From NCBI GenBank assembly GCA_960531495.1, contig OY482847.1:19090566-19154565 (forward strand): a stretch of DNA of 64,000 bases, read 5' to 3'. Both the position numbers and the translations under genes were made by a program. Below the pieces are notes generated by a model. It saw nothing but the letters and a program-made list of their open reading frames with translations. It had not been told where the DNA came from and ran no database searches. Shown piece after piece: positions 1 to 12,709 of the stretch (positions within the stretch are counted from its first letter, which is position 1; each line of letters begins with the position of its first letter). Origin of the DNA: Zeus faber. Its lineage: Eukaryota; Chordata; Actinopteri; Zeiformes; Zeidae.

Positions 1-1877
1 TCTGAGTGAGATTGATCAGAGTTAAATTACTGAGTCTATGTCAGTTGCTTCGCCACCCACAACCCCCACGTCTACCGTTTCCTAAAGTGCCTAAAGGTAA
101 ACCCAAAGTCACACCTGCTGAGCGCAATGTTCTGGAACTGCAATTTTTAATGGAAAAGTTAGGCGTGAGTGACAATTTATTTTGTACACAGGGCTATGTT
201 GTGATACTCATTGTCTACCTGTAGAGACAGTATATATCAAAATGTAGAATTGTGTTTTATCTGAAAATTAATGTTTGCAAAATTTGAATTTAACACTCTA
301 TGCAGACTAAGACTTTTTTTTTCTTGCTCCTCCTATTTGGATCCATGTCATATAAATAATTTTCATACAGTTCATTCCCACAAACTGAGAATACATTGAC
401 TATTCATTGATGCGGCCAAGCCCCAAAACCACATTCAAAGAAGGTTTGCATTGTTTGAGTTGTGTCCGATGCCGGTCGTGCCTCATATACTGTTCCAACA
501 AAGACTGATAAATGTGATGTAAAATGAAGACCTGCTGGTCAGTGTTGTACAGTGGTGACATATCATGAAACCAAAAAACCAAAGACCCAACCGGGAAAAC
601 CAGAGATTAGTGAGACAGCTGTGAATTCGGGAAGAGGTTTCTTTCTCCTGATCCGTGTGTAGAAGTCCAGTGGAACTGTCCGGCCCTTTGCTGGCTGCTT
701 TCTACACAAACGCGTGGATTTTAGTTTATTACTTCATATGAACAGTCGATTTTGTTTACACAACACAATGCCGGCCCACGACTGGGAACTTGTTTTTCAT
801 GGCAAGATACTCAAAATTAACTTAGTGTCGTTAAGTCGGCCGGAAGGCTTCGTTCTGCATGTCTGCTCTTCATTCAATTTATTAAACAAACATTTTCTTC
901 AGACTTACTATGTAATATAGACTACACTGTAATCTATATATTTTTATCTTCTGTATCCATCCCATATAATCTACCAAATATCACTTGCCTCTGTCCCCAA
1001 AAAAATCATTCAATCAGAATTTAGTTGGTCACAATTTAAAGGTTTACAAGTTCTTTTTTTTCTCGTTATCATAATATTCAAACTTATTAGAGTATTGTTA
1101 TATATTTTTCTTCATGCTTTTTGTAGTTATGTGTGTAAAGCACGAAGAACTCTGTTTCCAATAAAAATGTAGAATTTTTAATAAATAATATTGAATTACC
1201 AGATCTTATAAGGTTCAGCCCAATGGTTTAGCAGGGGAACACGGTGGCGATGGTGGAAAATAAGAAGTGCCTACTGGGACGGGCAATATGATGCTTGACC
1301 TTTTATTGGTGCTGATGTTTCCCGCTCACATTGCGAGAGAGGTACATCAAGTACATGTTGTTATGTCACGCCACCTATATTTGTTTTGAAGTGTATTTAT
1401 TAGTGTTAATATCCATATTGCAAATTCTTTACAATACTATATTTTTCATTTCGCGGGAGACCCGAACTAATTGAAAGGCACAAACTAATGGTCTCCGCCA
1501 CTACAGTGATCCTGCGGGCCTTTTGTCTTTGCCGGGTTGACAGAGTGTTAAGGCCCAATCCTTCCGTCAAAGACCCAGGCCGACCCCAAATGTTCGGGGT
1601 CGTCCTTTCTAGGGAAACAGCTGGCTGGCCTTTTAAATCGCCACTGAGCCACATTCACCGGGGATTAAAAACATCTCAAAACATCTGCCATCGGTGTTAT
1701 CATTTTCCGTACATATGCTCAATTTGACAGGCTTTTTTTATAATCTTGGGATTATTCAAATGAGAGGATTGTGACTATTTTATCGAACCCGTCGATCCAC
1801 ATATCTACCTTGTGTCTTGTGTTTCTTTAGCTACTTCCCTCCTTCTCACAAACTCTTGTCATTCTTCCCCTCTGCAG
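1..1877. other. intron of MINDY2 5' of the first visible exon
   Basis: There is no exon with the MINDY catalytic-cysteine motif here. A short open frame at 6-224 (+) with the segment PFPKVPKGKPKVTP is unrecognised and has no clear splice or start support. AATAAA-like sequences near 1161-1185 look like chance or an old insertion. Confidence 0.5.
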
Positions 1878-3430
1878 GAGACTACATCCTCGACACCAAA
1901 CCTAAAGAGATCTCTGAGGCACAGCGGCTAAACTACGAGCAGGTAAGGAAAGCCGTGTGGTGATTATGGTGGAAGATTACCAAACTGGAACATTATATAT
2001 TTGATACCGTATTGGTAAACTACTGAAGCCTCGTGAGAAATGTGGAAGTAAAATAAATAAATAAATAAATAAATAATTCACCACGCCTCGTACCTCAGCT
2101 TGCCATCTAGTTTCGGCTGTTATTACCACAAATATTTTGTGATGTGAGGAAACCAGATACTGGCGTTCCACACACACACACACAACACTGCATTTGCACA
2201 AAAAACCCGTGCCAGTGGGTTCACACAACATTTACATTGAGATTGCAGAGAGGCTCAGAGCGTGTTATACAATACAGAAACGAGCGTCGGCTTAACTGTC
2301 CCTGTATTAAACTTCACGTGAAGCCGCAGCTCGTAGTTCTCTCACTCTTATGTAGAGGTTACATAAGAGGCCCAGAGAACAACAAGGGTCAGGGGGTGTC
2401 AGATCATGTTGTTTCGCATGGCTATGGATGCTCAGGGATGCATGGTCGCCTCCAGCTCCGGGCGAGCACTTGGGCTGGATGTGTTACTCACATGGCACGA
2501 GGGCTTTCCGCTCCTCCCCGGTGTGTCCGGGCCCGCGTCCCGTAGCCGGGGCCACTTCCACCCCACCACACTCCCACCTTGGCAGGGAGCGCCGCACATC
2601 TGTGAAGGATTTCAACGTACGCTCATTTAGAGAGGGGAGAGATAATGAGCGGTCTCTTCTTAGAGCGCTCGTTTGGCTAAATTTAAGTTGGAGCTGAAAT
2701 ACTCTGGTTTCTCTTAGTGAGGGAGTGGTTAACGTTCAGGTTGCATAGCAATTATGGCGGCGTGATCCCGGACAGTAGCCGTGCGCACAGAGCTCTTTGG
2801 CGTGCGTGTGTGTGCGTGCGTGTGTGTGCGTGCGTGTGTGTGCGCACACGCGTGCGCCTTTGGTAGTGGTGTACATGGCCTTGAGATGTGAGTTGGGAGT
2901 TCAGGTAGAACAGAGACTCCTCTATGGTAATGTGTGTGTCTTGTCAACAAAAGTAATCTGATCCAAGGTGCTTCTTTCCAATCCTTTTGTCTTTTTTGGG
3001 GGGTGGGGGGTCTGGGACCAATTCTTAACCCGTGCTGGCCAGATTTTGACGAGAGCTGTGCAAAATCCATAATAGAGAGGCCTAGTTCTATTAATACATT
3101 TATCTTCAAAACATCATCCGTCACAAGAAAACATGAGGATTAAAATAGCGACCGAGTACTGTACATGTTCTCTGGTTGTTGTTAAATATTGACTCAGAGG
3201 AGCTGTAAATGTGGTGTGGCTGTTTTTCTGCTTTTCTCTCGACGGATATACAATTTGGGGGAAAAGTCGTCTCGAGCTGTACGGGCTCGTTCGTCCACCG
3301 TCACGGGGTTTAATTGTTCAAATAAATGGTTCGTCATGTGCAAGATGAGATCCATGTTTTGTTGTTGACTCATTCTGATTGGCTGGAATGAAGCAGGTGA
3401 TATTTTCACCCTGTATCAGACGAGTTCACA

Positions 3431-3499
<69 letters not shown>

Positions 3500-4299
3500 A
3501 CACACACACACACACACAAAAGTTCAACTGGTTCTGTGTTTGTCCAGGTGTACTACTACAATGGCATGTGCAGGTTTACAGGTTGACTCATTTACATACT
3601 TTGCTCCCATATCACAGGAAAATAACCTTCATCTAAAACCTGAACTCTCCTGTGTGATGTGGGAACTTGCACTATTTATGATGAAAAGAGAAAAAGCCTC
3701 TGTCCACCTGTCGCAGGTCTCAGATGAAGATTTTATTTCCTGTAATCTGTGAACAAAGTATGTATGTACAAAGTATGTACGAGGGTTCCGTTTAAATACA
3801 AATTGGGCCATGTGCATGTTCACACAAGGGCGTGTAAATGTAGAAAAATGCTACGGAAGCCCCTTTGCTGCCATGTACTGACTAAATATGGAATAGAATG
3901 GAACAAAACAGGGATGTGATGCTAATCAGTACAGTAAGTGTACAGCAGCACATCTGCTTCAGTATGACTCCAACCTTCTCCTGCCCCCACAAGTAAAGAG
4001 CTCTGCTTCATAGCACCAGCTTTGTTCGTCCTCCGATCCGTACAGAACGCGGCTTTTGAAATGTTTTTTTACAGTCCCGCCTTCCATTCTCGTACCACAC
4101 GAGTCGCACAGCTCGAGATAAATATTTTATTGCAGCGTAATAAAAAAAAATAAAAAAAACGCCTTTCAACATGGACGCATAAAAGCTTATCAAGGGAAAA
4201 TATTTTTAGTGACGCCGACAGTTCAAGCGATCGGCCTCAGCTGTAAGACTGTGTGCTCTTAGAGCACACACCTGACCAGCTGGGGGTGGGGGGGGGGGG

Positions 4300-4389
<90 letters not shown>

Positions 4390-5841
4390 GTACATAAGCA
4401 TGTATGTGCACATTATGTAAACAAATGCATACCGACATGTTACACAGAGACATTATTCTCTTCTAGTATTTTGGCTTTTTGGCTGTGATGTGTACTCCTA
4501 AACTTTCAATGTTTATTGATTGAGGTTATTTGTAAAAAGTATAAGCTTCTATCCAAGTGGCTCCATCTCCAGGACTTTAGCTTGTCACGCCTGCGGTGCT
4601 TTGTCTCAAAGTGGAGTTGATGCAGATAATTGCCTCGATGCAGATAAACGTTGTTCTGATTGCCTCAAGGTAGTTAAAATCGCGCTTCCAACGACATGTC
4701 AGGCGATACAGAGAATCCAAGGCAGTCTCATAACACACTGGTGAAATAGTCCATTTAGTATGAAATCTCACCGAGATGCGCAAGATATTTAACAGAAGAT
4801 ACGGTGCACTTCATGGTGCCACAAGCCTATTTCGATTTAAATTTTCCATTTTATTTTCATTAGCTTTTCCGCACATTGCTAAACCAATGTTTCAGTTTGT
4901 CAAAGCTTTTTAACAAAAAAAAAGACAAACATGACATTAAGTGTTATTATTAAGTGTTATTTCTCCATTGAGTGGAATGTGTTTTTTATTTATTTATTTT
5001 TTGTTTTGTTTCCCAGAACATGAGCGACGCCATGGCCGTGCTGCACAAGCTGCAGACAGGACTGGATGTGAACGTGAAGTTCACGGGCGTCAGGGTCTTT
5101 GAGTACACCCCGGAGTGCATCGTCTTCGACCTGCTGGACATCCCCCTGTACCACGGCTGGCTGGTGGACCCCCAGGTGAGACGGACCCCTCTCACCCCCC
5201 ACGCCCCCCGGGGCGCTCTGCTCATTAGTCACTGCCCTTGGATTCTGCGCCGGTGCGTTTTTACCTCCCTTCACTTCCCATTCTCGTCGAATTAACCTCA
5301 GCGTCGTGCTTCTCATACATTCTGAGACTTAGTTTCGCGACATTTCTTGAATAATTGATTGAAAAGAAGTGGAATTGTGTCCTCTAACTGGCTTTATTTC
5401 TTTTCTTTTTTCCCTACAGAGAATACATTGTAGCTCATTTATTCTGTACATTTAAAGATTTAAAGATCTTAAAAGATGTCTGAGAACCAAGAATATATGA
5501 CTTATTTTCTACTCGGTGTGTTTTCAGATGCAGGACATTGTGAAGGCCGTAGGTAACTGCAGCTACAACCAACTGGTGGAGAAGATCATCTCCTGTAAAC
5601 AGTCTGAGAGCAGCGAGCTGGCAGGAGAAGGTGAGAGCTGCTGTTTTCTCTGCACTTACTCTGTTTGACTTTGACTTTTGTATTACTTTGCACTCGGGGT
5701 GCTGTTAGCTCTGCCTGGCTGTCGTATGGATCTAAATATGAAAAAAAAAAAACAAGCCTGGAAACTCAAAATATTGTATATCAGAGTACAAATGCAAATA
5801 AATAAATAAATAGATTTAAAAAAAAAAAAAAAATAAAAAAA

Positions 5842-5920
<79 letters not shown>

Positions 5921-8397
5921 TTATTTCTTTTTTCTAAACATCTTTCAAAGTGTTATATTATTTACAAACTTTGTTCCCCCCTCCCCTCACCCCTCCCACG
6001 GGTGGGAGGGGTGAGGGAGCCCTGGGGTCAGTTTGGGGTCAAGAAAGAGGAGGGGCCGTGTTTACAATGTGGTTGTAGTTCCTCCAGCTTCCTTTAGGGC
6101 TGCATTTTACTGATCGCTCCTTTAATTTTTATATCCGTTTGTTCCTGCTTTTTTTGTGAGGCAGCTGTACTGTATATGATATACACCAATCAGCCACAAC
6201 ATTAAAACCAGTGACAGGTGAAGTGAATAATATTGCTCATCTAGTTCCAATGGCACCTGTCAAGGGATGGGATATATTAGGCAGCAAGTGAACAGTCAGT
6301 TCTTGAAGTTGATGTGTTGGAAGCAGGAAAAATGGACTTAAGGATATGAGCGACTTAGACAAGCGTCAAATTGTGATGGCTAGATGACTTGGTCAGAGCA
6401 TCTCCAAAATGGCAGGTCTTGTGGGGTGTTCTTGGTATGCAGTGGTTAGTACCTACAAAAAGTGGTCCAAGATAGGACAAAAGGTGAACCGGCAACAGGG
6501 TCATGGGCACCCATGTGCTCATTGATACGTGTGGGGTGTGAAGTCAAGCCCATCTGGTCTGATTCCACAGAAGAGCTACTGTAGCACAAATTGCTCTGAA
6601 AGTAAATGCTGCTATGATAGAAAGGTGTCAGAACACACAGTGCATCACAGTTTGCGGTGTATGGAGCTGCGTAGCTGCAGACCGGAGTGTCCATGCTGAC
6701 CCCTGTCCACCACCAAAAGCGCCTACAGTGGGCATGTGAGCGTCAGAACTGGACCATGGAGCAATGGAAGAAGGTGGTCTGGTCTGATGAATCGCGTTTT
6801 CTTCTACATCACGTGGACGGCCAGGGTTCGGGTCCGATTCCATAAAGCATCTGTGGGATGTTCTGGAACAACAAGCCTGATCCATGGGGGCCCCACCTCA
6901 CAACTCCCAGGACTTAAAGGATCTGCTGCTCACGTCTTGGTGCCAGATACCAGGTGCCAGGAGAGCTACACAATATTAGTGGTTATTGGTGGTGGTTTTA
7001 ATTTTGTGGCTGATCTGTGTATATGCTGTATCAAGATGTTATAGTAAAGCACATGCATTATTATTGATCTATTGCATGACGTTCATCCAGCCTACATCTA
7101 AAGGTTATACATTGCTATTAAACAGAAGCTGCTTCCACCAGACTCACTAGCAGTGAACTTTTCTTAACCGGGAGCCTTTCAAAGCTGATGATGTCCACGA
7201 TAAGATCTAGCATACTTTGTATTTGTGTTTCCTTATCCGATTGACCTTTTGTTTTTGAAAACATTATTGTCATAATTTGACTATTCATTTGTAGAGTAGA
7301 TCAACCTTCCTTTTGCTTTCAAACTTTACGCCACCCTTGTTCAGAGCTTTGAGGTCGAGCTCAGAGCTGCTTAAAACTCTCATTTCCATTTAACGTGGTG
7401 GACCAAGATAAGCTGCTCTGTTTTGTGCTGTTCAGTAAAAACATTGCGTTCCAATTTGCCGCAACCGCGTCTTTGCAGCTCGTGCGAGCCGCGTTGGGTT
7501 GTTGACGACAACACCACCCGTTCATTGTTTTCCGTTCTCCATGTGACTCTTTGACGCGCCGCGCTCACCTCTCGTTCTCTCCCTGTCTTGGGCGCGGTCC
7601 TGTCCCCCCCCCCAGGCATCGTGGCAGAGCAGTTTCTGAACAGCACCGCCACGCAGCTGACGTACCATGGCCTGTGCGAGCTCACGTCCACCGTGCAGGA
7701 GGGGGAGCTCTGCGTCTTCTTCAGGAACAACCACTTCAGCACCATGATCAAATACAAGGTGAACGCCGAATGTAGCCGCCACGCCAAATGAACCCCGCCC
7801 CCCTCCCCCCTCCCCGTGTGGCAAAATCGGGTTCTCGGCTTGCTGCGACACTGGGTTTGCCATCTCAAATACATCGCGCGAGTAGATGTTTCACAGACTT
7901 CGACAGGAAATAAGCTTTCCCTTACAAATTCTTGAACTTTACAAGGAGGATTCACTCCAGTGTCTTAATTTAATGAAAATACTCATAATATGATGGGTTT
8001 TTTTCACAAAGCGCTGTCGAGCTCCATCTGCTCTCTGTATTACCACGGGCGGGTCTGGGAGTGGGGTCATAAGAGCAGCACCTCTGCTGCGAACAGAGAT
8101 TCTGGACCTTTTTAATGATTCGAGGACTAAAACAATTTGCCGCTTTGAAGAGGAATAGATCCGAGCGGATTGGTGAATCTTTGAAGGTGTTTTTTGTTCG
8201 CAGACTCTCTGGGGGTCTCTACGGGTTTCGTGCTGTTATCGCTGTAACCTTTCCTGTTATCTGGAGAACAGGAAGCGGTGTATTTTGAATAATAGAGTAC
8301 GCTTGCCAACCTAAAGCCTGAAGTTATCATGGAGCCGGTTGAATTGGCAGCCCTTAACTTACGAACACACATTTAGACAATCAAACAAGTCTTTACT

Positions 8398-8435
<38 letters not shown>

Positions 8436-9380
8436 GAAACACTCAAGTATGGACAAGCAAATAAATATGTCGCCGATTTTAAAGTTTGTGTGTCTGTGTG
8501 TGCGTGCCCCAGGGCCAGCTGTACCTTCTGGTGACGGACCAGGGTTTCCTGACGGAGGAGAAGGTCGTGTGGGAGAGCCTCCACAACGTTGACGGGGACG
8601 GAAACTTCTGCGACTCGGAGTTCCGATTGCGACCTCCGTCCGATCCAGAGACGGTATACCGCGGGCAGCAGGACCAGATCGACCAAGTGAGAACAGTGCA
8701 GTGGGTTTGTAGCCTTCACATCGGGGATCCTGAATGGTCGCCTCTAGAGGCACATACTGTTTAAATGTGGTGGCTTTTGTACCGTTACATGACTTATACA
8801 GCGAGCCATTGAAGTGGATTCTCCATCTTGCACTTAATCTTCGACTGTTATTGCCGTAGAGTATTTGACCTAGAATCCCCTATTTAAAAACTGGGAATGT
8901 ATATACTATGGCTTTTTTTGTGATTAATAACTGCTTACAAGCTTTGTGTCTTGCTCCTTAGCATTACCCTTATTTTAGCACGGCAAAATACACATCAAAT
9001 AAACAATAGTTTAATACAAAAAATTGTGTCCGGCAATACGAGTGATTATCAAAATGTACTGTACATACTTGTTTATTTTAGACAACAGAAGTGGAAGCGG
9101 GGAATTAAAGCCACCTAACTTTCCGAATTGACCATTTTGTAAGTGCACACAAGCTGTTTCAACACGTGCCCCACTTATAAAAAAAAAAAAAATTTAAAAC
9201 GCTTCAAAGCTGTCCCTGACCAGAACCCAACAAAAACCAAGAGGGTTCCACGAAAATCATTAGTAAAGAGCGGTTTCCAGAGCTCCCCTCATCCGAATGG
9301 AAAAGCCATTTGGGACGACAAAATTGTTGAGGACAGACCCTAAATAATATATGTGTTGGAGACGCCCCCCTTTTCCGGCA

Positions 9381-9453
<73 letters not shown>

Positions 9454-11493
9454 CGCACACACGCACACACGCGCGCGCACAAGCTGCTGCCCATCCCTGT
9501 GTACATGTGTAAAGTCCTGATGAGAACATCACTAGGAACGTTTTGCCTCCTCCGTGCTGTTCGCTGCACAGCTGCCTCTTTTCAACGGGCCTCTTCAATA
9601 ATGCATTGTGTTTCACTCTCTGAGGCATTATCGTAGTTTCACAGCTGTCCGCTCACGGCTGGACCGTTTGGACCGAGTGCAGCGCCGGGCCGACATGGCG
9701 TTGTTATTTTTCCTGCCTACAACGTGCACACCTACTAAAAAAAAACTAAAAAAAACACACAAAAAAAACCCCCACATCAATTAGTTCTCCATTATTATAT
9801 TTACATGCAATCCAACATGTCACACCTACCAATACCCTAACCCTTTCAAAGACACCATTTTGAGACCAGATCCCCCACATCAACTCAACTTCAGATTCTA
9901 AGACTGAACTTTAAAGGTTGTTATTTGCATGATCTTCACCGCTTCCGACCGCAAAAAAAAACAAAAACACGGCAGTTTGCCTGGGGAAGGGTATTGTGAG
10001 GAGGAGATCCGAGCGCGCTCCGCTGGAGGAGGTGGCTGGTGTTCAAAAAAGGCAATCTGCCCTGCGATCTTGTTTTGGAAACAAAAGAAAACGGAAAGCA
10101 AAGACATGTTCGACAGTCGTCAGGATTTCGGCAAGAATGGAAAATCTTACTATGACCTAAAATGATGGGTTTTTTTTGGAGGGCGGGGAACTGGGTAATT
10201 GTTATCTACAGGACAGTTAAAGGAGAATATGGTGAAGCTGATGAAGCTAATGGGAGAGCTTTCCCCAACATTGCAGTCAAGCACAAAATGTGACAATCTT
10301 CCTGTGTGCGTGCGTGCGTGTGTACGTGTGTGTGTATGTGTGCGTGCGCGTGCCTTATCAGGACTATCTGATGGCGTTGTCGCTGCAGCAGGAGCAGCAG
10401 AGTCAGGACCTCCAGTGGGAGCAGCTTCCAGAGGGAATCAGCGACCTGGAGCTGGCCAAGAAGCTCCAGGAGGAGGAGGACCGCCGCGCCTCCCAGTACT
10501 ACCAGGAGCAGGAGCAGGAGCAAGCTGCTGCACAGGTGGGAGTAGGTCCTGGTGGGGAGGGGGATTTTTGGGAGGATACGATGCGTATCACGATGCCGGT
10601 GCCGCGGTTCAGTAGATCTGTAACTAAAAGAATAACTTAGTGGACTGACTCGATAAAAAAAAAATTCAATTACATTCATCGACCTTAAATTAAATATCAA
10701 TATACTGTTTAATTATTGAATTAATATTGATCTGATATTTATCCGTCACAAAGTCTCGGGATACTTTGTTACAGGGATTTCAGAGGAGGAGGTGTAGAGC
10801 AGGACTAACAAAACAAATGTGGTAAATTTTGACAAATGCACCAATTCTTGTCACTATTTCAATGCCATGGTCAACATGAACATGAACACGAACATGGTGC
10901 CAAAGAAATAAATGCAACATTTGAGGGAGTCGTACAATCCAAGAAGAAGTGCTCCACAAAGGAGGGAAATGACAACACGCTTGTCCAATGTCAAATTAGC
11001 CGTCAGTGTCTTTTACCCGATACTACAAAGTCAGATGAAGGATTTAACACTGTGTCTGATTCCAACCAGTGTGCGAGGAGCGCAAGTGACCGACGTTTCC
11101 ACTACACTTCAATTGTATATTATTATACGTCAATTTTGAAATCACATTGCGCGCTTCGGACTTTAGGAGATCCCACACTAGATGTCCACACCGGAAAATG
11201 CCAATGAATGTCTCGGATGAATGTTTGTAAACTGTGTAAACCGACAGGATGTGTGTGTGTGCGTGTGCGTGCTTATGCCTGTGCGCGCTTATGCGTTGGC
11301 CCAGCAGGGTCAGCTGGAGCCCGCCGGGGGGGCCGAGGCGGACCGGGGGCCCGGTGGAGCTGCCGGGCCAGGACCCGGGACCGGAGCGGAGGCGGCAGCT
11401 GGGTCCGTGTCCAGCCCAGGGAAACAGTCGTCTTCTGGAGAGCGCAAACCCAAGAAAGAAGCGAAAGATAAAGACAAATGTGTAATTTTGTAA
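1878..11493 (+). CDS. mindy2: MINDY2 (FAM63B) lysine-48 deubiquitinase, 3' seven exons
   Basis: This is the C-terminal part of a MINDY-family cysteine protease that cleaves K48-linked ubiquitin chains. Exons read by GT-AG boundaries and phase are 1878-1942, 5017-5175, 5528-5630, 7616-7758, 8513-8686, 10362-10535 and 11308-11493 (or from 11305). The peptide runs GDYILDTKPKEISE, then NMSDAMAVLHKLQTG, then IVAEQFLNSTATQL, then NNHFSTMIKYK. The histidine in NNHFSTM corresponds to the family's catalytic His. LAKKLQEEEDRR matches the MIU ubiquitin-binding helix. The protein ends in CVIL, a CAAX box. The exon with the catalytic Cys (family motif NGPCPL) is not visible and should lie upstream of the window. 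MINDY1 is the main alternative; the adjacent SLTM and RNF111 genes favour MINDY2. Confidence 0.9.
3434..3518. repeat. (AT)n/(AC)n compound microsatellite
   Basis: Uninterrupted AT dinucleotides run to about 3490 and are followed by AC dinucleotides, inside a MINDY2 intron. Confidence 0.95.
4288..4383. repeat. G-run, (TG)n, (TC)n compound microsatellite
   Basis: A homopurine G-run is followed by TG and then TC dinucleotides in a MINDY2 intron. Confidence 0.95.
5848..5916. repeat. (TA)n microsatellite
   Basis: About 34 TA units follow an A-rich tract in the MINDY2 intron 3' of the exon at 5528-5630. Confidence 0.95.
5984..6017. repeat. perfect 16-bp inverted repeat with G-quadruplex potential
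   Basis: The arms at 5984-5999 and 6002-6017 are exact reverse complements separated by GG. Each arm holds G/C runs in the pattern GGG-GGGG-GGG, so each strand could form a G4 as an alternative to the hairpin. Confidence 0.85.
6181..7022 (+). mobile_element. Tc1/mariner element, internally deleted
   Basis: It begins ACACCAATCAGCCACAACAT and ends with the inverted counterpart TTGTGGCTGATCTGTGT. Between them, remnants of a Tc1 transposase read on + (helix-turn-helix-like part near 6340-6560, then a segment ending near 6840). The sequence then jumps to the transposase 3' end (GCATCTGTGGGATG) at about 6846. The central catalytic portion is therefore deleted and several stops are present. It sits in a MINDY2 intron. 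Confidence 0.85.
7616..7758 (+). CDS. mindy2: MINDY2 exon with catalytic histidine
   Basis: The exon is bounded by a poly-C/AG acceptor and a GTGAAC donor. It encodes the segment QLTYHGLCELTSTVQEGE followed by CVFFRNNHFSTM. The His in NHFSTM is the family's catalytic base. No stop or phase break is seen, so this part of the active site looks intact. Confidence 0.88.
8400..8432. repeat. (AC)n microsatellite
   Basis: About 16 AC units lie in the intron about 80 bp before the MINDY2 exon at 8513. Confidence 0.9.
8687..10361. other. MINDY2 intron, no recognised gene
   Basis: It contains the (CA)n tract listed separately and A-rich stretches (9180-9200, 9739-9770). Nothing else is recognised. 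Confidence 0.6.
9382..9480. repeat. (CA)n microsatellite grading into CACGCA
   Basis: A long CA tract ends in CACGCACA variants and GCGCGC, inside a MINDY2 intron. Confidence 0.95.
10362..10535 (+). CDS. mindy2: MINDY2 exon with MIU ubiquitin-binding helix
   Basis: The exon encodes DYLMALSLQQEQQSQ followed by ISDLELAKKLQEEEDRR and a Gln/Glu-rich tail. LA-KLQEEE is the signature of a motif interacting with ubiquitin, which in the family confers preference for long K48 chains. The acceptor follows a TG/GCG-rich tract instead of a pyrimidine tract. Confidence 0.85.
11308..11493 (+). CDS. mindy2: MINDY2 last coding exon, low-complexity tail and CAAX box
   Basis: The exon encodes a Gly/Ala/Pro-rich linker, then a Lys-rich segment (ERKPKKEAKDKDK), then C-V-I-L and TAA. 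Leucine at the last position predicts geranylgeranylation by the general CAAX rule. The acceptor is a CAGCAG (NAGNAG) pair, so the exon may start at 11305 or 11308 with one Gln of difference. Confidence 0.85.
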   Translation, partial: GQLEPAGGAEADRGPGGAAGPGPGTGAEAAAGSVSSPGKQSSSGERKPKKEAKDKDKCVIL

Positions 11494-11496
11494 CAC

Positions 11497-11613
<117 letters not shown>

Positions 11614-11991
11614 TTGCTTAGCTGTGAGAAAGGGGACAGCATTTGTTTCTGCACAGAACTGACACACAACACGCAGCCCTCACGCGGGGACGCGGGCGGA
11701 TGGGGGAGGTTGGGGGAGGGGGCGGAGTGTGGGACGGAGAGAGCGACGACACTAACGGAGGATCCGACGTTTCCAAACCACTGGTGCCTGCTGTCCTCCA
11801 CCCTCAGTGGACCCTGGAGACCAGAGGAGGGGACACTTTGATAACTACCACTTAACCTTTCATATAACGCCGGCCAAACGTTGCTCTAAGGGCGTCCCGC
11901 CGTACGCCACGTGTGTGACGCGGCGGTGGAGCTAACATGTAGGGTGGTGTATTTTATAGCAAAAAGACTCCTGCGGAAGCAAATCGTCGCC

Positions 11992-12014
11992 CCCCCCCCC
12001 CCCCCCCCCCCCCA
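11992..12014. repeat. poly-C run
   Basis: A run of about 22 C lies in the MINDY2 3' flank. Such runs are also prone to length errors. Confidence 0.9.
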
Positions 12015-12668
12015 CTGCGTTTTTGCCAAGAGAAAAAAAAAATCCTGTCATTCACTTTTTTTCATTATTGCAGTTTATAAGCTAATTTTTGTATTGATAT
12101 TTACACAGCGTATACAAATATACCTGATTTTCTTTCTCTTTTTTTATTTTTCTTCATTTTTTTTTTCTTTCGGGTATTTCAGCGATGTAGAAGTCACCTG
12201 AAATTTCTGAAATCGCTCTTTTTTTTTTTTTTGGCTGTCACTCTGTCAAATTGGCTGTGGAATCGTCCGATGTTTCAAAAAAAAAAAAAAAAAAAAAACC
12301 AAAACACTTTGGCCATACTTGTTTATTATTATTCTTTTTTTTCCTTTTTCAAACCGAAGTAGCAACTACATGGTGTGACAAACTTTACAAACCCTCTGCT
12401 TTTTGTTTTTATTTATGCATCCGTAGGGCGGGGCGCTTCAGCGAATTCAAAGGGATTTCATTTTTGGGGACGCCGTATAACGTGGCGCCCGAATTCCTGT
12501 CGGGCTGTTTCACGCCGGGCGTCCCCGTCTAGCCGTGTCCGACCCTCCCCCCTCTTCCGGTTTGCCTTACCACTGTTTGAATGTGCAGCCGTCTGTTCCC
12601 ATGTTTATGTCACAATCCGTGCATGCGTCACATGTATCACCGGCTGAGCGTCGCCGATGCCGCTTAAA

Positions 12669-12709
12669 AATAAATAAATAAAACATTTGGACGAAAGCCA
12701 AAAAATAAA
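12669..12709 (+). terminator. candidate MINDY2 polyadenylation signals
   Basis: Overlapping AATAAA motifs lie at 12669-12683 and another AATAAAG lies at 12704-12710, about 1.2 kb after the MINDY2 stop. Longer 3'UTRs ending further downstream cannot be excluded. Confidence 0.4.

Larger units (their letters stand above)
1943..5016. other. MINDY2 intron with several microsatellites
   Basis: I see only simple repeats here: (TAAA)n near 2050-2076, GTGCGT-type repeats at 2800-2850, (AT)n then (AC)n at 3434-3518, and a G-run then (TG)n then (TC)n at 4288-4383. No coding segment is recognised. Confidence 0.7.

Noticed and set aside
6..224. 72-codon open frame at the window start
   Set aside because: No recognisable family, no convincing splice sites, and it lies where a MINDY2 intron is expected. 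The MINDY catalytic-Cys motif is absent.
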